The position numbers and the translations under genes were made by a program. 29,178 nt of DNA from Chara braunii. Taxonomy: Eukaryota > Streptophyta > Charophyceae > Charales > Characeae. Location of the stretch: assembly GCA_003427395.1 (NCBI GenBank), contig BFEA01000196.1, positions 1,069,951-1,099,128 on the forward strand. The letters run 5' to 3'. Positions 18,801 through 29,125 of the stretch are shown here, piece by piece. Each line of letters starts with the position of its first letter. Position 1 is the stretch's first letter. The notes under the pieces were generated by a model. The model was not told where the DNA came from, did not search any database, and was given only the letters and a program-made list of their open reading frames with translations.

Positions 18801-20740
18801 CACCGGAGCGATGGCAAGAGGTGGGTAGACAACCCTTATTTGGGAACTGGTGGATCACTGGTTGACACACAAGGGTCATGCTCTCCCCTCGACAGGGGTG
18901 GGTTAAGCGTGGCCTCACTTGAGCAACGGAGCTTTGGGATGAGGAAAAATAAAGACTGGATTCTAAGGGAAACACTCGCGAAGAGCTTAAGATATTGCCA
19001 GCATATATAAGACAATATAGAAGCCCTGTTCAAAACCCTAGTTCTTGCCTCGTACCACATTCTGAGGAAGCGACCAATACTGGAAGAAGGGGACTATATT
19101 GCCTTGAAAGAGGAAGTAGACTAGGTTGCAAGGATTCACCTAGTGTGTCAAGATCATGCCTTGGTGAAATACTACGTGTTACAATATGACGGATTGTTAA
19201 AAGGCAATGAACCCCCGTTTGAGTGGCATAACAAAGCTTAGATGTACAAGATGCCGCTTTTCGAAGAAAGGGAGGAACAAAAAACCTTCGAGTTGAAAAC
19301 CCTTATTTCTTACCATTGGATCCCCTTGGAATAGGGATGGTATAATCCACAGGGACCAGGAAACCGAGCCCCATAAATAAAACATCCGCATAATCTGGAC
19401 ATTCATGCAACCTACAAAATGCAATGAAAAACAAAATTGAGAGACGTTGTTAATGATAGATGAATGAGGCAACTCAACATAATCGGATCGTTGCTCGAAC
19501 CGATCCGCTGGTCACAAGAGCAAAAATGCATACCAACCAAGATTACCCCTCTGCAATGGAAAACAACTTGAGGGTTGGCTGATAGATCACACCAACCTGG
19601 AACAGGGGGCGTTGGCTCTATCGTGTTGTCAACGGTGCCTTCATAATTTCTTATCAAGAAAGAGGGCGCAAACCACAAAGCATATTTTCCTCTAGTGTAC
19701 AAGCACGGTCCTCCTGTAACAGGACATTGCGGAAAACAGTGGACAACCCCAACCGGCCATAAGACTCGTGTGCCATCCTGACAGGCGACTGGCCATATTT
19801 ACATGTTGACGCGTTCACAAAGGACATCTTTGGGTTGGTTCAACGTTCAGTATTATAGGATTGATGGTGCCAAAGATGCACCTTGGCACTAGAGGGTATT
19901 GGGATCAAGGGTGAGGATTAGGCAAAACAAATTAAACAACAAATTGAAATGAAACTCACACCCTTTTTGCGAACTTTCAAGGAGAACTATGCTTTGCTAA
20001 ACACTGTGAAGAACATTCTACAAACCATTTCAACCTTCAATAAGGATTGGTTGGGAGGGCACAAAGGTGGGTGGAAGGGGCCGGTGGTATGGAAGGGGGA
20101 CCACGGGGAGGAGTAAAGATCACATAAACGTATCACCAAGGACTATCATTTGGTCTTCAACGACTGAACCAGGATTGAGGCATTATTCCCGATGTGTCAC
20201 CGATCTGATTTCCCTAATCCTTTTCTTATCTCACAACTTGTCTTTGGAAGATATCAAACGGTACACACCCTGAACAAAAGGTGGCAGAGGGGCACCAATT
20301 AGATGCCACACCATACCCATTGGGGTTGGCCCCTCCACACCAATGGCCTCCCGAGCACTCACTGCTCATCTCACATCCCCCATGGGGTCTTTCAAGGTGA
20401 ACGTCTCAATTAAATCCACACTGTCCAGTTTTCAAAGTTTAAGTTGAGTAATGACCCTTTTGTTTAACCTATTTCCAGCAAATGTAGCTCCCCACTAATA
20501 GACCAAAGTCATTTGTGGGGTTGGCATGACCGGAGGATGCCCATGTCACCTATAGTAATGCTACCATCAAAGTTCTTAATATTTTTTAATTGTGAATATT
20601 AAAAAAAAACTCAAATTATGAAAAATGACACCTTGTTAAAATTTTCGTAAAATAAGCAATGCCAAATTAAACCACCGCTACCCCTGATGTCATAAAGTAA
20701 GTGGGACTGGTAGGTCGATATTAGTATTTCACCTTCGGCC
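18801..20740. other. Unassigned DNA, possible LINE 3' remnant
   Basis: The 96-residue plus frame (18720-19010) and the minus frames at 19197-19472 and 19412-19702 have no recognised domain. Position and A/C-rich texture would fit a decayed LINE C-terminal region, but I could not identify a zinc knuckle or RNase H block. The rest holds no repeat or RNA gene I can support. Confidence 0.35.
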
Positions 20741-20756
20741 TACCGGTAATACAAGG

Positions 20757-20860
20757 TGGATGATTGTGGTGTATATTTCCGTAACTGCAGGTGTCACCGC
20801 ATTTCGTGCCTCAATCCACTGCCCCTGACACACATGGATGATTGTGGTGTATATTTCCGT
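20757..20860. repeat. 26-bp perfect direct repeat, 78 bases apart
   Basis: The same 26 bases, beginning TGGATGATTG and ending TATTTCCGT, lie at 20757-20782 and 20835-20860. The spacing is a multiple of three, so one frame shows a repeated MDDCGVYFR, but the frame is short and nothing else supports coding. Confidence 0.9.
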
Positions 20861-20939
20861 GTTGTGCTGCAAGGTTCACCATGTGTTTTTTTTTCCTACA
20901 AAAAAAACAAAAGAAGATCAAAACTGCAGCGCTTGAATT

Positions 20940-21719
20940 GAAAACCTCACGCCGACTTTTTCACAACTTCATTTTATTTATTTATTTATTTATTTTTTTG
21001 GTCACCGACCCACGCAGTTCACGACCCTAATTCCCCAGAAAATTGACTATAGGCTGGTGAGAGGAGTGGTGGTTTGAGGTTCGTGAGTGCGTAATTATTG
21101 ATAAATAGGAAATAAATACCTTACATACTCAACTGTTCATTATATCTCTTTCATGATTGTTTTGAATATTCAACATGCTCTAAATATTGTAAAGCATTGA
21201 GTTATCGATCGGTAATTTGATCTTGCCAATTAAAACCAAGATAAGTCATATGCCTTGGAAGGATAATAACGTGCTAATAGTCCTCTTAATGTCGAAAGTA
21301 ATGTGCTAATAGTCATTATTGATATCGTAAGTAACGTGCAAATAGTCAAGATAAGGTATATGACTTGGAAGGATGAGAATGTGCCCGGGTCGCCCGGGTC
21401 ACCTTCTTTAACCACTCGGCCCTACTGTGCAAGGATCGGTGAAGGGAAAAAAAAAAAAAAAAAAAAAAAAACTTTCTCCAACGTGATGAAAAATCTAAAA
21501 AAAACAGTATGATTCACGAAAAATATATGAAAATTAACGTCAATTCGTTATAGTCAATTTTCAATGTCGTAGCTTTCCTTTACTCTATCTCACGAAGGGG
21601 GGTCTTGCAATCTTCCTCCAAGTTTGATAATGGCAGTTGAACTCATTTGCAGGATAAACTGTCTCTTGGGGTAGTTTATAATTTTATATGAATGTATAGT
21701 TGGAATCCTGCTTCGCACC
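20940..21719. other. AT-rich DNA with (TTTA)n and poly(A) tracts
   Basis: A short TTTA repeat lies near 20975-21000 and an A run of about 25 at 21447-21471. On minus, GGGCCGAGTGGTTAAAG (about 21418-21402) resembles a tRNA D-arm, but no B box follows. A CCCGGGTCGCCCGGGT stretch lies near 21384-21399. Confidence 0.45.
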
Positions 21720-21789
21720 AGGCTACCAGGGTTGCTGACATGATTTTAATTTTTAAGATCATTTAACTTAGGCTACCAGGGTTGTTGAC
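21720..21789. repeat. 20-bp direct repeat, 50 bases apart
   Basis: AGGCTACCAGGGTTGYTGAC occurs at 21720-21739 and 21770-21789 just before the LINE B endonuclease. It could be a target-site or internal duplication at the 5' junction. Confidence 0.75.
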
Positions 21790-21794
21790 CCTGA

Positions 21795-22470
21795 TCTTGA
21801 GATCACATAATGTGAATGGGTTGGCCACGATTGATGCACCTAATAGAAGAGCATTAATAAAACAGTTTAAGAGGGTTGGTAGGAGAGGGTGACCAAATTT
21901 GATTTGTGTTCAGGAAACTCACCTTACCAATTCACAAGTGCATATTTGTGCTCATAACACTATCTGACCTTATCAGAAAGTCCATTTCTCGACCCCACGT
22001 AGTGGTTCAAGAGGGGTGGCTATATGAATCCCACCAAACTTCCAAGCAAAAATTGCGTATTGGGTGGAAGATAAAGAATGGGAGAGACTACTGTTTGCTT
22101 TCGTAATTCTTGAACTAGAAATTGCCTCTATTGTCAACATCTAAGGTCCTAACGTGGTTCAAAAGAGGGTTCATTTCTTTCAAGAAATGCGGGCTTGAAC
22201 TCCTAAGGAAATACCACTCGTTCTGACATGGGACTTCAATGCAGCAATTGATAGATGGTTAAATCAATGGAGGATACCCTCTCCATGTACACGATACATA
22301 AAGCAGGATAAAATACCCATCCGAAAGTTGGGTGAGTCTGAAAAATTGTTTGATACTTGTCGTCAGATCTTTTTACAATAACGTTTTTTTACGTGTATCC
22401 GCAATAGTGACACCCGCTTCAGACTGGATTACAAATCAATTTGATTAGGATATTAAATGATTTGGATTGA
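21795..22470 (+). pseudogene. LINE B: apurinic endonuclease (APE) domain remnant
   Basis: One frame reads SHNVNGL, then ALIKQFKRVGRRG, a stop, then PNLICVQETHLTN. This is the first APE-type endonuclease block, with the catalytic Glu in the QETHL motif. About 300 bases later LVLTWDFNAAID (about 22211-22255) matches the GDFN block with the leading Gly replaced. Near 22410-22440 DTRFRLDYKSI matches the SRLDxI block. Stops and frameshifts lie between. This enzyme normally nicks target DNA to prime reverse transcription. The 5' end is not recognised. Downstream the element is interrupted by the inverted-repeat elements at 22561 and 23460 before the RT domain. Confidence 0.85.
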
Positions 22471-22560
22471 GCGCTGCAGTGGACTGCTCTTTCCCCAAAA
22501 CAGGGTCTACTACAAAATGTGTGCAGTCTTGTTAACCTTTAAAAATAAATTAGATCAAAC

Positions 22561-22862
22561 AACTGTCATTTCGTCAAAATGAACATTTTTAATTTTTTCA
22601 ACGAAATTAAAATTGAGTTTTTTTTTTGGGCTGAAAACTCGTCTAAATTTTGCTGCTCCTAAGGGGCCGATATTTTTAAAACGTTGGACCCCCTGAAATC
22701 CTGGATGTATGTGGACCTGGCTTGAGATCAGATACATCCAGGCGATCCCCTTGAATGTATCTTGTCTCAAGCTTAGTCCTGGTACATCCAAGGGGTCCAG
22801 CATTGCTCAATTTCAATTTCGTTCAAAAAATAAAAAATGTTAATTTTGACGAAATGGTAGTT
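22561..22862. mobile_element. MITE-like element with 57-bp terminal inverted repeats
   Basis: The left end 22561-22617 and right end 22806-22862 are complementary over 57 bases with few mismatches; both begin AACTRYCATTTCGTCAAAAT read inward. The centre is also foldable: TGGACCCC (about 22684) pairs with GGGGTCCA (about 22792), and CTTGAGA..AGATACAT pairs with ATGTATCT..TCTCAAG near 22721-22773. The whole 302-bp element is therefore close to one long hairpin with no coding capacity. A target-site duplication was not evident, so the superfamily is not assigned. It sits within the gap between the endonuclease and RT of LINE B. Confidence 0.85.
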
Positions 22863-23459
22863 AAAGAAGAGAGTTTTTACAAACTTTATACATCCTTTCT
22901 CTTTCAACATCGATTTTGTCCACACGTCAAGAATGTTTGGGATTAGTGGTATACAACTAAAGATAAACAAGACTAAATTACATCATGGTTTACTAATGGT
23001 GTAGTGTTTATGGTCGTGAAATGTAATGAGTACTAGAAAGTTCCTAACAAAGAGTCATAAGCTTCAAAAAATGAACATTCAAGAACAAATTCTGAATTAT
23101 GAACTACACGCATGACCAAACGATCTAAATCAAAATGATATCAAAGAACTTAAAAAACAACTTTTGAATTTTATTTCACACCGCTGGCAAAACCATCCCG
23201 TCAGTGAGTGCAGGGATAAATGAATGCTTCATTTTTTGCTCTAGTAAAAATACATTAGCGTCGTATGAGCATTGCAGATTTTTTGACTTAGAGGAATCCT
23301 CTATCTCTTCATTTTCAATAGAAAGTTTGAGGATAAGATATATAATTTTTCACTTCATTTAAGGATCCAACTAAGCAAATAGAGGATAAGCTAGCGGTTG
23401 AGGATTTTTTTGTTCCTTTAACGCAATTCCTTACCAACACGTAAACAAAACACCTAAAA
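22863..23459. other. AT-rich DNA, no feature recognised
   Basis: AT-rich sequence between two inverted-repeat elements. It may be the decayed linker between LINE B endonuclease and RT, but no conserved block was found. Confidence 0.4.
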
Positions 23460-23826
23460 AGCTATGTTACCAGTTGTCCGATGGCAGGACGTCCTGGGCG
23501 GACAGTCCGGGGAGTCCCGGACCTCCGGGCCCAGACAACTTCATTTTTAGCAATTAAATGCACGAAAAAAATTAAAAAAAAATTGGGGGTGCCCTTAATT
23601 TTATTTTCTATTTTAAACTTGACAACGAATTTCGATATCATCCCAAGACAAAAATTGTTCAGTTTATGTTTTCTGCGTAACATAGTTTTTTTTTCCAGAT
23701 TTTTTGAACGTTTTTTTTTTTTTTTTTTTTTTTTTGCCGTTCGGGCTCGCACAATCTGCCAGGGGAGGATGTCCGATCGGTTGTCCGAGCGGACAAGTCC
23801 TGGACGTCCGATCAGGTAACCTAGCT
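23460..23826. mobile_element. Short inverted-repeat element with GTCCGA-rich ends
   Basis: AGCTATGTTACC (23460-23471) and GGTAACCTAGCT (23815-23826) are inverted with one mismatch; the outer TA could be a target duplication inside AGCTA. Both subterminal regions are full of GTCCGA/GGACGTCC words, including the perfect stem TTGTCCG-ag-CGGACAA (23781-23796). The interior is AT-rich with a T run at about 23711-23735 and encodes nothing recognisable. It is probably a non-autonomous DNA transposon. Confidence 0.65.
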
Positions 23827-24029
23827 AAAAACGACATTGATCAAAGAGGAAATTTGAACTCTTTTGAAGATGGAGGACGACAAAACTCCGGATATTGATG
23901 GTCTCCCTAAGGAGTTTTGAGAAACTGTGTGCCTTACTTTTCATCTGATTTAATGAAGTTTTTCCATTCAGTCATTGAATCGAGGAATGTGCGAGAAATG
24001 ATGCGTTAAGGGGTCCTCACTTTTTTATA

Positions 24030-25130
24030 TAAAAAGAGGGGGAATCTAACATCTGAAAGTATCGACTGATCACTTTGCTTGCAGTGGTATATAAGTTGCT
24101 CGTTAAAGAATTATATGTTTTTTTTAATTACCGTGATGGTTCATATTATTCGCCTTTCTCTATTGAGTCTATATGTTTTTTTTAATCAATGAGATGGTTA
24201 GACTTACGCGTCAATCTAAACAAAGTGCAGCCTTTATGTTTATTGATTTTGAAAAGACATGTGATCATGTTGCATATCTCAGTAAGATGAACTTTTGACA
24301 TAACATAAGACATTGGGTTAGTATCCTATACTCAAACACCACGACACATGTACAAATCAATGGTCCTCTTTCCCCAAAGATTCATTTGCAAAGGTTTGTT
24401 AGGCAAAGGAATCATGTGACTCCTTTTCTATTCCTGATAATAATGGCAGCATTAGTAGCTAAACCTAGATCCATCATTATCTTACACGATTATGTATCTA
24501 TACATAGCAAAGGAGACGATTCCTATCAGTTTAATGTTTGCAGGTGATCTCACTATTATGTTGAAAACGTCTGAATCAAACATGAAGGAGATTAAATTCT
24601 TAATGGATAAGTTACCCCAGATTTCAAAACATGGTTATTAATTGCGAAAGTAAAATATAGGGCTTGTGGATTCATTCAAATGGGGACCGACCTCCAAATC
24701 AACCCAAAGTCAATTGGATTCCGTTTGATGCACCAGATTGAGTCCTAGGGTTTTCACTTACAAAACAGGGAAAACCAATCATCAATGATAATTGGATAAC
24801 CACGCCTGCATTGCATAAGATAAATCTGTGGAAAAATCAGCATACCTCACTTTTTGGATGAGCCTGATCATTATTATTTTTTTCCCTGCATTTATTTGGT
24901 ACAAATCTACGTTATGATCAATTAGTGAGGGACAAACCAAATCTTTTCAGAGACAAGTCTCGACTTTCTTCTGGAGGGGTTTCCATTAACTTGATAAAGC
25001 CATTTCAATCGTGACCCGAATTGCAATTATTTAACCAAAGGGACAAGCGGGATTGGGGGTGTTGGATCCCACACTTCAAAATCGAACCCTCTTTGCAGTG
25101 GGTTAAGAAGATGGTTTTTGACAATCTTTA
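24030..25130 (+). pseudogene. LINE B: reverse transcriptase remnant
   Basis: RT blocks appear in order across shifting frames. A stop-interrupted KYRLITLLAVVYKLLVKEL lies near 24058; FIDFEKTCDHV (from 24239) is the FxDFEKAYD block with Ala-Tyr replaced by Thr-Cys; WVSILYSN..VQINGPLSP..LQRFVRQRN (about 24315-24415) is the finger/palm linker; FAGD at 24537-24548 replaces the catalytic F/YADD, losing the first Asp. A thumb-like ISEGQTKSFQRQVSTFFWRG follows near 24924, then GQAGLGVLDPTLQNRT near 25043. Loss of the catalytic Asp plus stops means a long-dead copy. It shares domain order with LINE A but differs clearly in sequence. Together with 21795-22470 it is one element split by insertions. Confidence 0.85.
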
Positions 25131-26090
25131 GCCCTTAAGCAAATAAGAAGGCTAACCCCCTCATTCTCTGAGAATATACACCCACTCACCTAGTTTGAGG
25201 ATAGGTTTTGGAGTATCTCAGGGCTCATTCTCAATCTAAGGAGGAAGGAATCAGAGGGGCTGCTAAAAGTGATCTGGTGGTGGATAATTAATGAATCTCC
25301 TTGATGCGAAATTGAAGACGTCTACCGTTGCCCAACAGGCAAGTCGCTATGAGGAGGTTTACGGCAACCCCTTTTGGGGAGCCTTTGGATTACTGATGAC
25401 AATGGTTGCTCCCATCGTTATCCATACAGGCGAAAAGGGTGTGAGCTTTGAAGCACATTAAAGAGTTATGACACACGTCTAAACGAGATTGGAAATCTGC
25501 AGAGCAGCTGAGAAAGGAGCTTAGGTACACTTATCATCTCTCTGCTTGACTGGACCAATTATTTTTAGTGTTTGCATTGGACTAGGTGGATATTCCAAGG
25601 AAGGGTATCATTTTTCGTGAGGGAGTTTGGGTGGCGGGCTGACAACCTAATGAGTGGATCCAATTCGATACCTATTTCTGAAGGGAACTTTGGTTCTCCT
25701 TCTAGTGATAAACAGGGAGCACTTAATTTCTGCTTCCTTAAATGATGAGGTGTTTTTTTTCCCTTTTGATTGTCTTCATCGAATTAGAGTTGTACATATG
25801 TCCTCCATCCAAGGGTGGACAAACATCACAATTCCCTCTAGACCCAGAGGAATGGGTATGGAAGGATACTACTAGAGGGATACTATTTTACAGGAAAGAT
25901 AGGCTGGGCACCTCAATTTTGATACAAATCTATTCAAACATATCAAAATTTTTAAGTATCTTAAGCCACCACTACCTCTGAGCCTGTCTTTGCCGACCCT
26001 AAATTTTACTGCGCACCGAGTTTGGCCGAGCCTGGGACCCATTGTATGCACCCTTTGGTACCCGTCGGAAAAAAAAAAAAAAAACCCAAA
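25131..26090. other. LINE 3' region or unassigned DNA
   Basis: Short frames continue downstream of the RT (for example plus 25654-25875 and 25742-25981) but no zinc knuckle or RNase H block was recognised. It may be the C-terminal part of LINE B. An A run near 26070 could mark its tail, but no matching duplication was found. Confidence 0.35.
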
Positions 26091-26127
26091 GAAAAGACAA
26101 AAAGCAAAGACGGTAGGGACGTGGAAG

Positions 26128-26325
26128 CAGCTGTATACAGAACATTGGGTACACGTGAGTCTGCCAAAGAGCATTACTTCCCTCAACAAAACACGACAAT
26201 AGGGAAAAAAAAGAAGGAAAAAAAAACACCAACTCAGCTGGATACAGAACATTGGGCACAAGTGAGCATATGCCCTCCCAACGGGGGTTACCGCCCTCAG
26301 CAAGTACTGCTGTACGAAAAAAAAA
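26128..26325. repeat. Tandem A-tailed repeat, two ~107-bp units
   Basis: CAGCTGKATACAGAACATT starts at 26128 and 26235. Each unit continues with GGGYACAMGTGAG, a CCCTCA word, and ends in an A/G-rich tail (about 26202-26225 and 26315-26330). The unit-plus-tail design resembles tandem SINE or retroposon copies. Frames on either strand are by-products of the A tails. Confidence 0.75.
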
Positions 26326-26368
26326 GAAGCCAAAACACAAACAACTCTTTGAACATAAAAGGAGCTGG

Positions 26369-26391
26369 TTTTTTTTTTTTTTTTTTTTTTT
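26369..26391 (-). repeat. T run, possible minus-strand poly(A) tail
   Basis: About 22 consecutive T. Read on the minus strand it would be a poly(A) tail for SINE-like DNA whose tRNA-like heads lie at 27050-27130 and 27343-27419. Confidence 0.5.
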
Positions 26392-26616
26392 AATTTAATA
26401 AGTCCAGGGTGTTGTAGAGGTCAGTCAGTGAGTACACAGTGATCACCTGGAACTGTGAGCCGTAGGTATTCCTTTATGAGACCCCATCCCAACCCATCCT
26501 TACGTCAATACTCCTAGCGCACCCCCTATCCCTACTATCCTACCTCAGTGTGACCAGCACTCAGGACCATTGCCCTACCCACGAGCAGGCAACTTGGACC
26601 GAACAGCAGTGATAGG

Positions 26617-26641
26617 CACCAGGGCTGAGCCAGCCCTGGTG
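26617..26641. repeat. 11-bp perfect hairpin CACCAGGGCTG/CAGCCCTGGTG
   Basis: Eleven uninterrupted pairs with a three-base AGC loop. No terminator-like T run follows. Confidence 0.9.
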
Positions 26642-27049
26642 GAAGCGGATTTGAATGAACCATGTCGAACGAGGACTTCGGACGCCAGGCCCAGACAATG
26701 AAATACAGGCCCCCATATATAGCCACCAGTCAGTTCTATCCGAATGTCAGTAGGAACTGCACCCACTGGTACCCTATCCAACCAACCTGAACCTACTGCA
26801 GGCCCTAGACCCTACCAGTGACTAATTCCCCAGTCTGTTTTTTGTGTGTATACTCTGTGAATCTGTATATATATGGAATATGTGTATTTATGATTGTGTG
26901 TTACTCCCCACCATGGAGCATCTACGAAGTAACTAGTAAGTACAAGTGAGAAGTGCTCGTATCACCTCCCCTAGTACGTGTATGAGTCGTATGAATATAT
27001 CAAGGAGGACTGGGTCAAGCTGGACAAGGACCCCCCGCTAGGACCGAGC

Positions 27050-27130
27050 CAAGCTCGAACCCGTAACCTTGTAACGTGTAATCGAAGACTCTACCGTATG
27101 GACAACTACCAGATATGGATCGATCGTGTG
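27050..27130 (-). mobile_element. tRNA-derived SINE-like head
   Basis: The minus strand contains TACGGTAGAGTCTTCGATTA, then ACAAGGTTACGGGTTCGAG. GGTAGAG and GGGTTCGAG correspond to the 3' part of an A box and to a B box at tRNA-like spacing. The T-arm 3' strand (CTTGG) does not pair well, so this is a tRNA relic or SINE head rather than a functional tRNA. Confidence 0.5.
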
Positions 27131-27342
27131 ATATGCCAGACCGGGGAGAATATCAGAACACCCAAGACCAACACCCCAAGCAAACCCTGTAGACCCACAA
27201 CCAGCATACAACACCCATGAACTGACCCCCCTGGGTGGTGCGCAGGCAGTGTCTGTAATAGTACCATGCGTCAGCCCAGGGGATTGTGCGTGTCCAGCCG
27301 TGCGTCAAACTAACGCCCTGCCGGTGTCCATGCACAAGGCTG

Positions 27343-27419
27343 CGGAGTTTTGAACCCGCAACCTTATACCACAATGCGCATTTCCAACCGGTGCCTAACC
27401 ACTAAGCTACATCAACTGG
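27343..27419 (-). mobile_element. tRNA-derived SINE-like head
   Basis: The minus strand reads TAGCTTAGTGGTTAGG (27409-27394), a near-perfect A box with a four-pair D stem GCTT/AGGC, and GGTTCAAAACTCC (27356-27344), a B box in a T-arm whose outer pairs TGCGG/CCGCA form. The anticodon arm is not clean and the acceptor arm does not pair. I therefore call a SINE head or tRNA pseudogene, not a tRNA gene. It has the same orientation as the head ~290 bases away. Confidence 0.55.
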
Positions 27420-28195
27420 ACTCTTCAGTACATGTGAGAGTGCACCCCCTGGTTGCAAGTGTCAGTTGTCCTTGGAAAGCGCCCTGCCGCTTTGGCAAGG
27501 CTCTAAAACTAACTTAGAAGAAGAAGAAAAGAAAAAAAAACACAAAAACAAAAAATAAAAAAACACAAAAACCAAAAATGAAACTATCGATGATTTTGGC
27601 CAGATGCATTCCTGGGGGCACTACTGTGAGCACACTTCCTTCTTGGGCTTCCCTGACGTCTTTCCTTTCAACTCTGCAATTTTATTTATTTTTTTTCCTT
27701 TTTTTTCCTCCGATCGGGCCCACAAGGCCCAAATGTTTTGTTTTTGCCAACCGTCGCCCGGACCCCCGACCTTTGCGGTTGAGGTCATTTTCCCTAATGG
27801 GACTACAACTTGGAAAGGTAGTGGTGGTTTAATAAAAGACAAGCCAATTTTTATTTATCAATTTTATTGTTATTTTTTGCCCGGATGAGCAACTTGCCCC
27901 GGGACACTCTGGTAGCCAACTTTGTGACATCTTTTGCGATAAGCGTTTCAATAACGAGGGCGGTTGTCAGCAATCTTATCAAGCAAAATATTCATTCTAT
28001 AAGATTAATCTATAATTAAAAATGTGAATAACGTGGGCTTAATATCAGCCATGGGGTTACCGATAATTGAGAGGGGTGTTTACCCTAATCTTACCCGTAA
28101 ACCTATTTACAAACCAACCTCAATAGTATTAATACTAATGGCATAACCTTCTATTAAAAAAAAAAAAAAAGGTAGTACTAGGATTGATGATCACA
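27420..28195. other. A-rich and T-rich intergenic DNA
   Basis: An A-rich stretch at 27520-27580 and T-rich stretches near 27680-27710 and 27840-27880. A 15-base A run lies at about 28156-28170. The 84-94 residue frames at 27578-27888 are overlapping and featureless. No gene. Confidence 0.5.
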
Positions 28196-28439
28196 AGTGC
28201 TTCCTTGCGATTTTTTATTATTATTATTTTTTTTTGAAACTTCATATGCAGGGAACCCACTTAATGAGGTGATAAGAGCGGGTCCAGCGTCCCTTATACG
28301 AAGATATGGTATCAGCTGGAAATTGGGGTCAGCGTCCCTGTACATGCTATGTGGAGATGTCGTACGGCAAGGATGTCATACTATGCATCCAATACAGTGT
28401 GGATGTGTCATATGAGAGTACATTTATGTAACGAAGAAC

Positions 28440-28486
28440 GCGGGGCAGCATTGATTGCCCTGTTACGACGGGATTGACTGCCCCGC
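28440..28486. repeat. 9-bp hairpin GCGGGGCAG/CTGCCCCGC
   Basis: GCGGGGCAG (28440-28448) pairs perfectly with CTGCCCCGC (28478-28486) over a 29-base loop that itself holds short complementary GCCC/GGG pieces. Confidence 0.8.
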
Positions 28487-28508
28487 TATATCCAGATGTA
28501 GATTCTCC

Positions 28509-28590
28509 TCTGCGTTCCTAACTTTTTTTTTTTTTTTTTTTTTTTTTTGGGACAAAGAGCTCCAATCTATTCGTGTCTGCGTTCCTAACT
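28509..28590 (-). mobile_element. 52-bp retro-insertion with 15-bp target-site duplication
   Basis: TCTGCGTTCCTAACT occurs at 28509-28523 and 28576-28590. Between them lie a T run of about 24 and then GGGACAAAGAGCTCCAATC and a few more bases. On the minus strand this is a ~27-base body ending in TTTGTCCC followed by a poly(A) tail, flanked by a duplication. That is the signature of a severely 5'-truncated LINE- or SINE-type insertion made by target-primed reverse transcription. Confidence 0.85.
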
Positions 28591-28718
28591 GATTGATGGG
28601 TAGTCTGATATCATTGCGATGCGCTTGTCAAGGCAACTATTGGCTACCATATATGATGTTAAGTTGAAGCGGTAAGCTTTGCCGATTGGCCAGTCCCAAC
28701 AATTAAAATTACGGCCTT

Positions 28719-28770
28719 GATACGGATGACTGTTAAAAAAAAAAAAAAAAGAAGGATACGGATGACCGTT
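28719..28770 (+). mobile_element. Tail-only poly(A) insertion with 16-bp duplication
   Basis: GATACGGATGACTGTT (28719-28734) is repeated with one difference as GATACGGATGACCGTT (28755-28770). Only 20 bases lie between, 16 A followed by GAAG. This looks like a retrotransposition event that copied little beyond the poly(A) tail. Replication slippage next to an A run is the alternative. Confidence 0.7.
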
Positions 28771-29123
28771 TTGATTCAATTGATGCGAGCCATGATGAAG
28801 AGTAAACATATTTTGCCAAGCAAGGTGTTCATGTGCCAGCATGGATATGGAACTCATATAATGATGATGTCATTGATATTTGTTGTCATTTTCGACATCA
28901 TTCATTTGCTAGTTGCTAATTCTTAAACCACCAGTACATGGGCCATATATCGGCAGCGGGCTTGCCCGTGAGCGCGCCACAGCCTTATGGGGTCGGCTGA
29001 CAGCAACGACCGTGCGGTGCGAAAACGGGCCAAAACAAACGATTTCATACAAAACAATGCAAACAAACAATTAAAAAAAAAGAAAAAAGTTCCAGAATTT
29101 CTATTAAAAAAAAAAAGGAAAAC

Positions 29124-29125
<2 letters not shown>
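28771..29125. other. No gene recognised
   Basis: Mixed DNA with an A run near 29106-29116. No motif or repeat structure beyond this was seen. Confidence 0.5.

Noticed and set aside
23704-23898. Plus-strand frames around the T run in the 23460-23826 element
   Set aside because: They consist of poly-Phe plus short flanks and overlap frames on the other strand.
27343-27419. A functional tRNA gene on the minus strand
   Set aside because: A and B boxes are good, but the acceptor and anticodon stems do not pair, so a SINE head or pseudogene is more likely.
28307-28315. TGGTATCAG as a primer-binding site for initiator tRNA-Met of an LTR retrotransposon
   Set aside because: Only nine bases match the usual 12, no LTR end lies just upstream, and no matching second LTR or coding region was seen.
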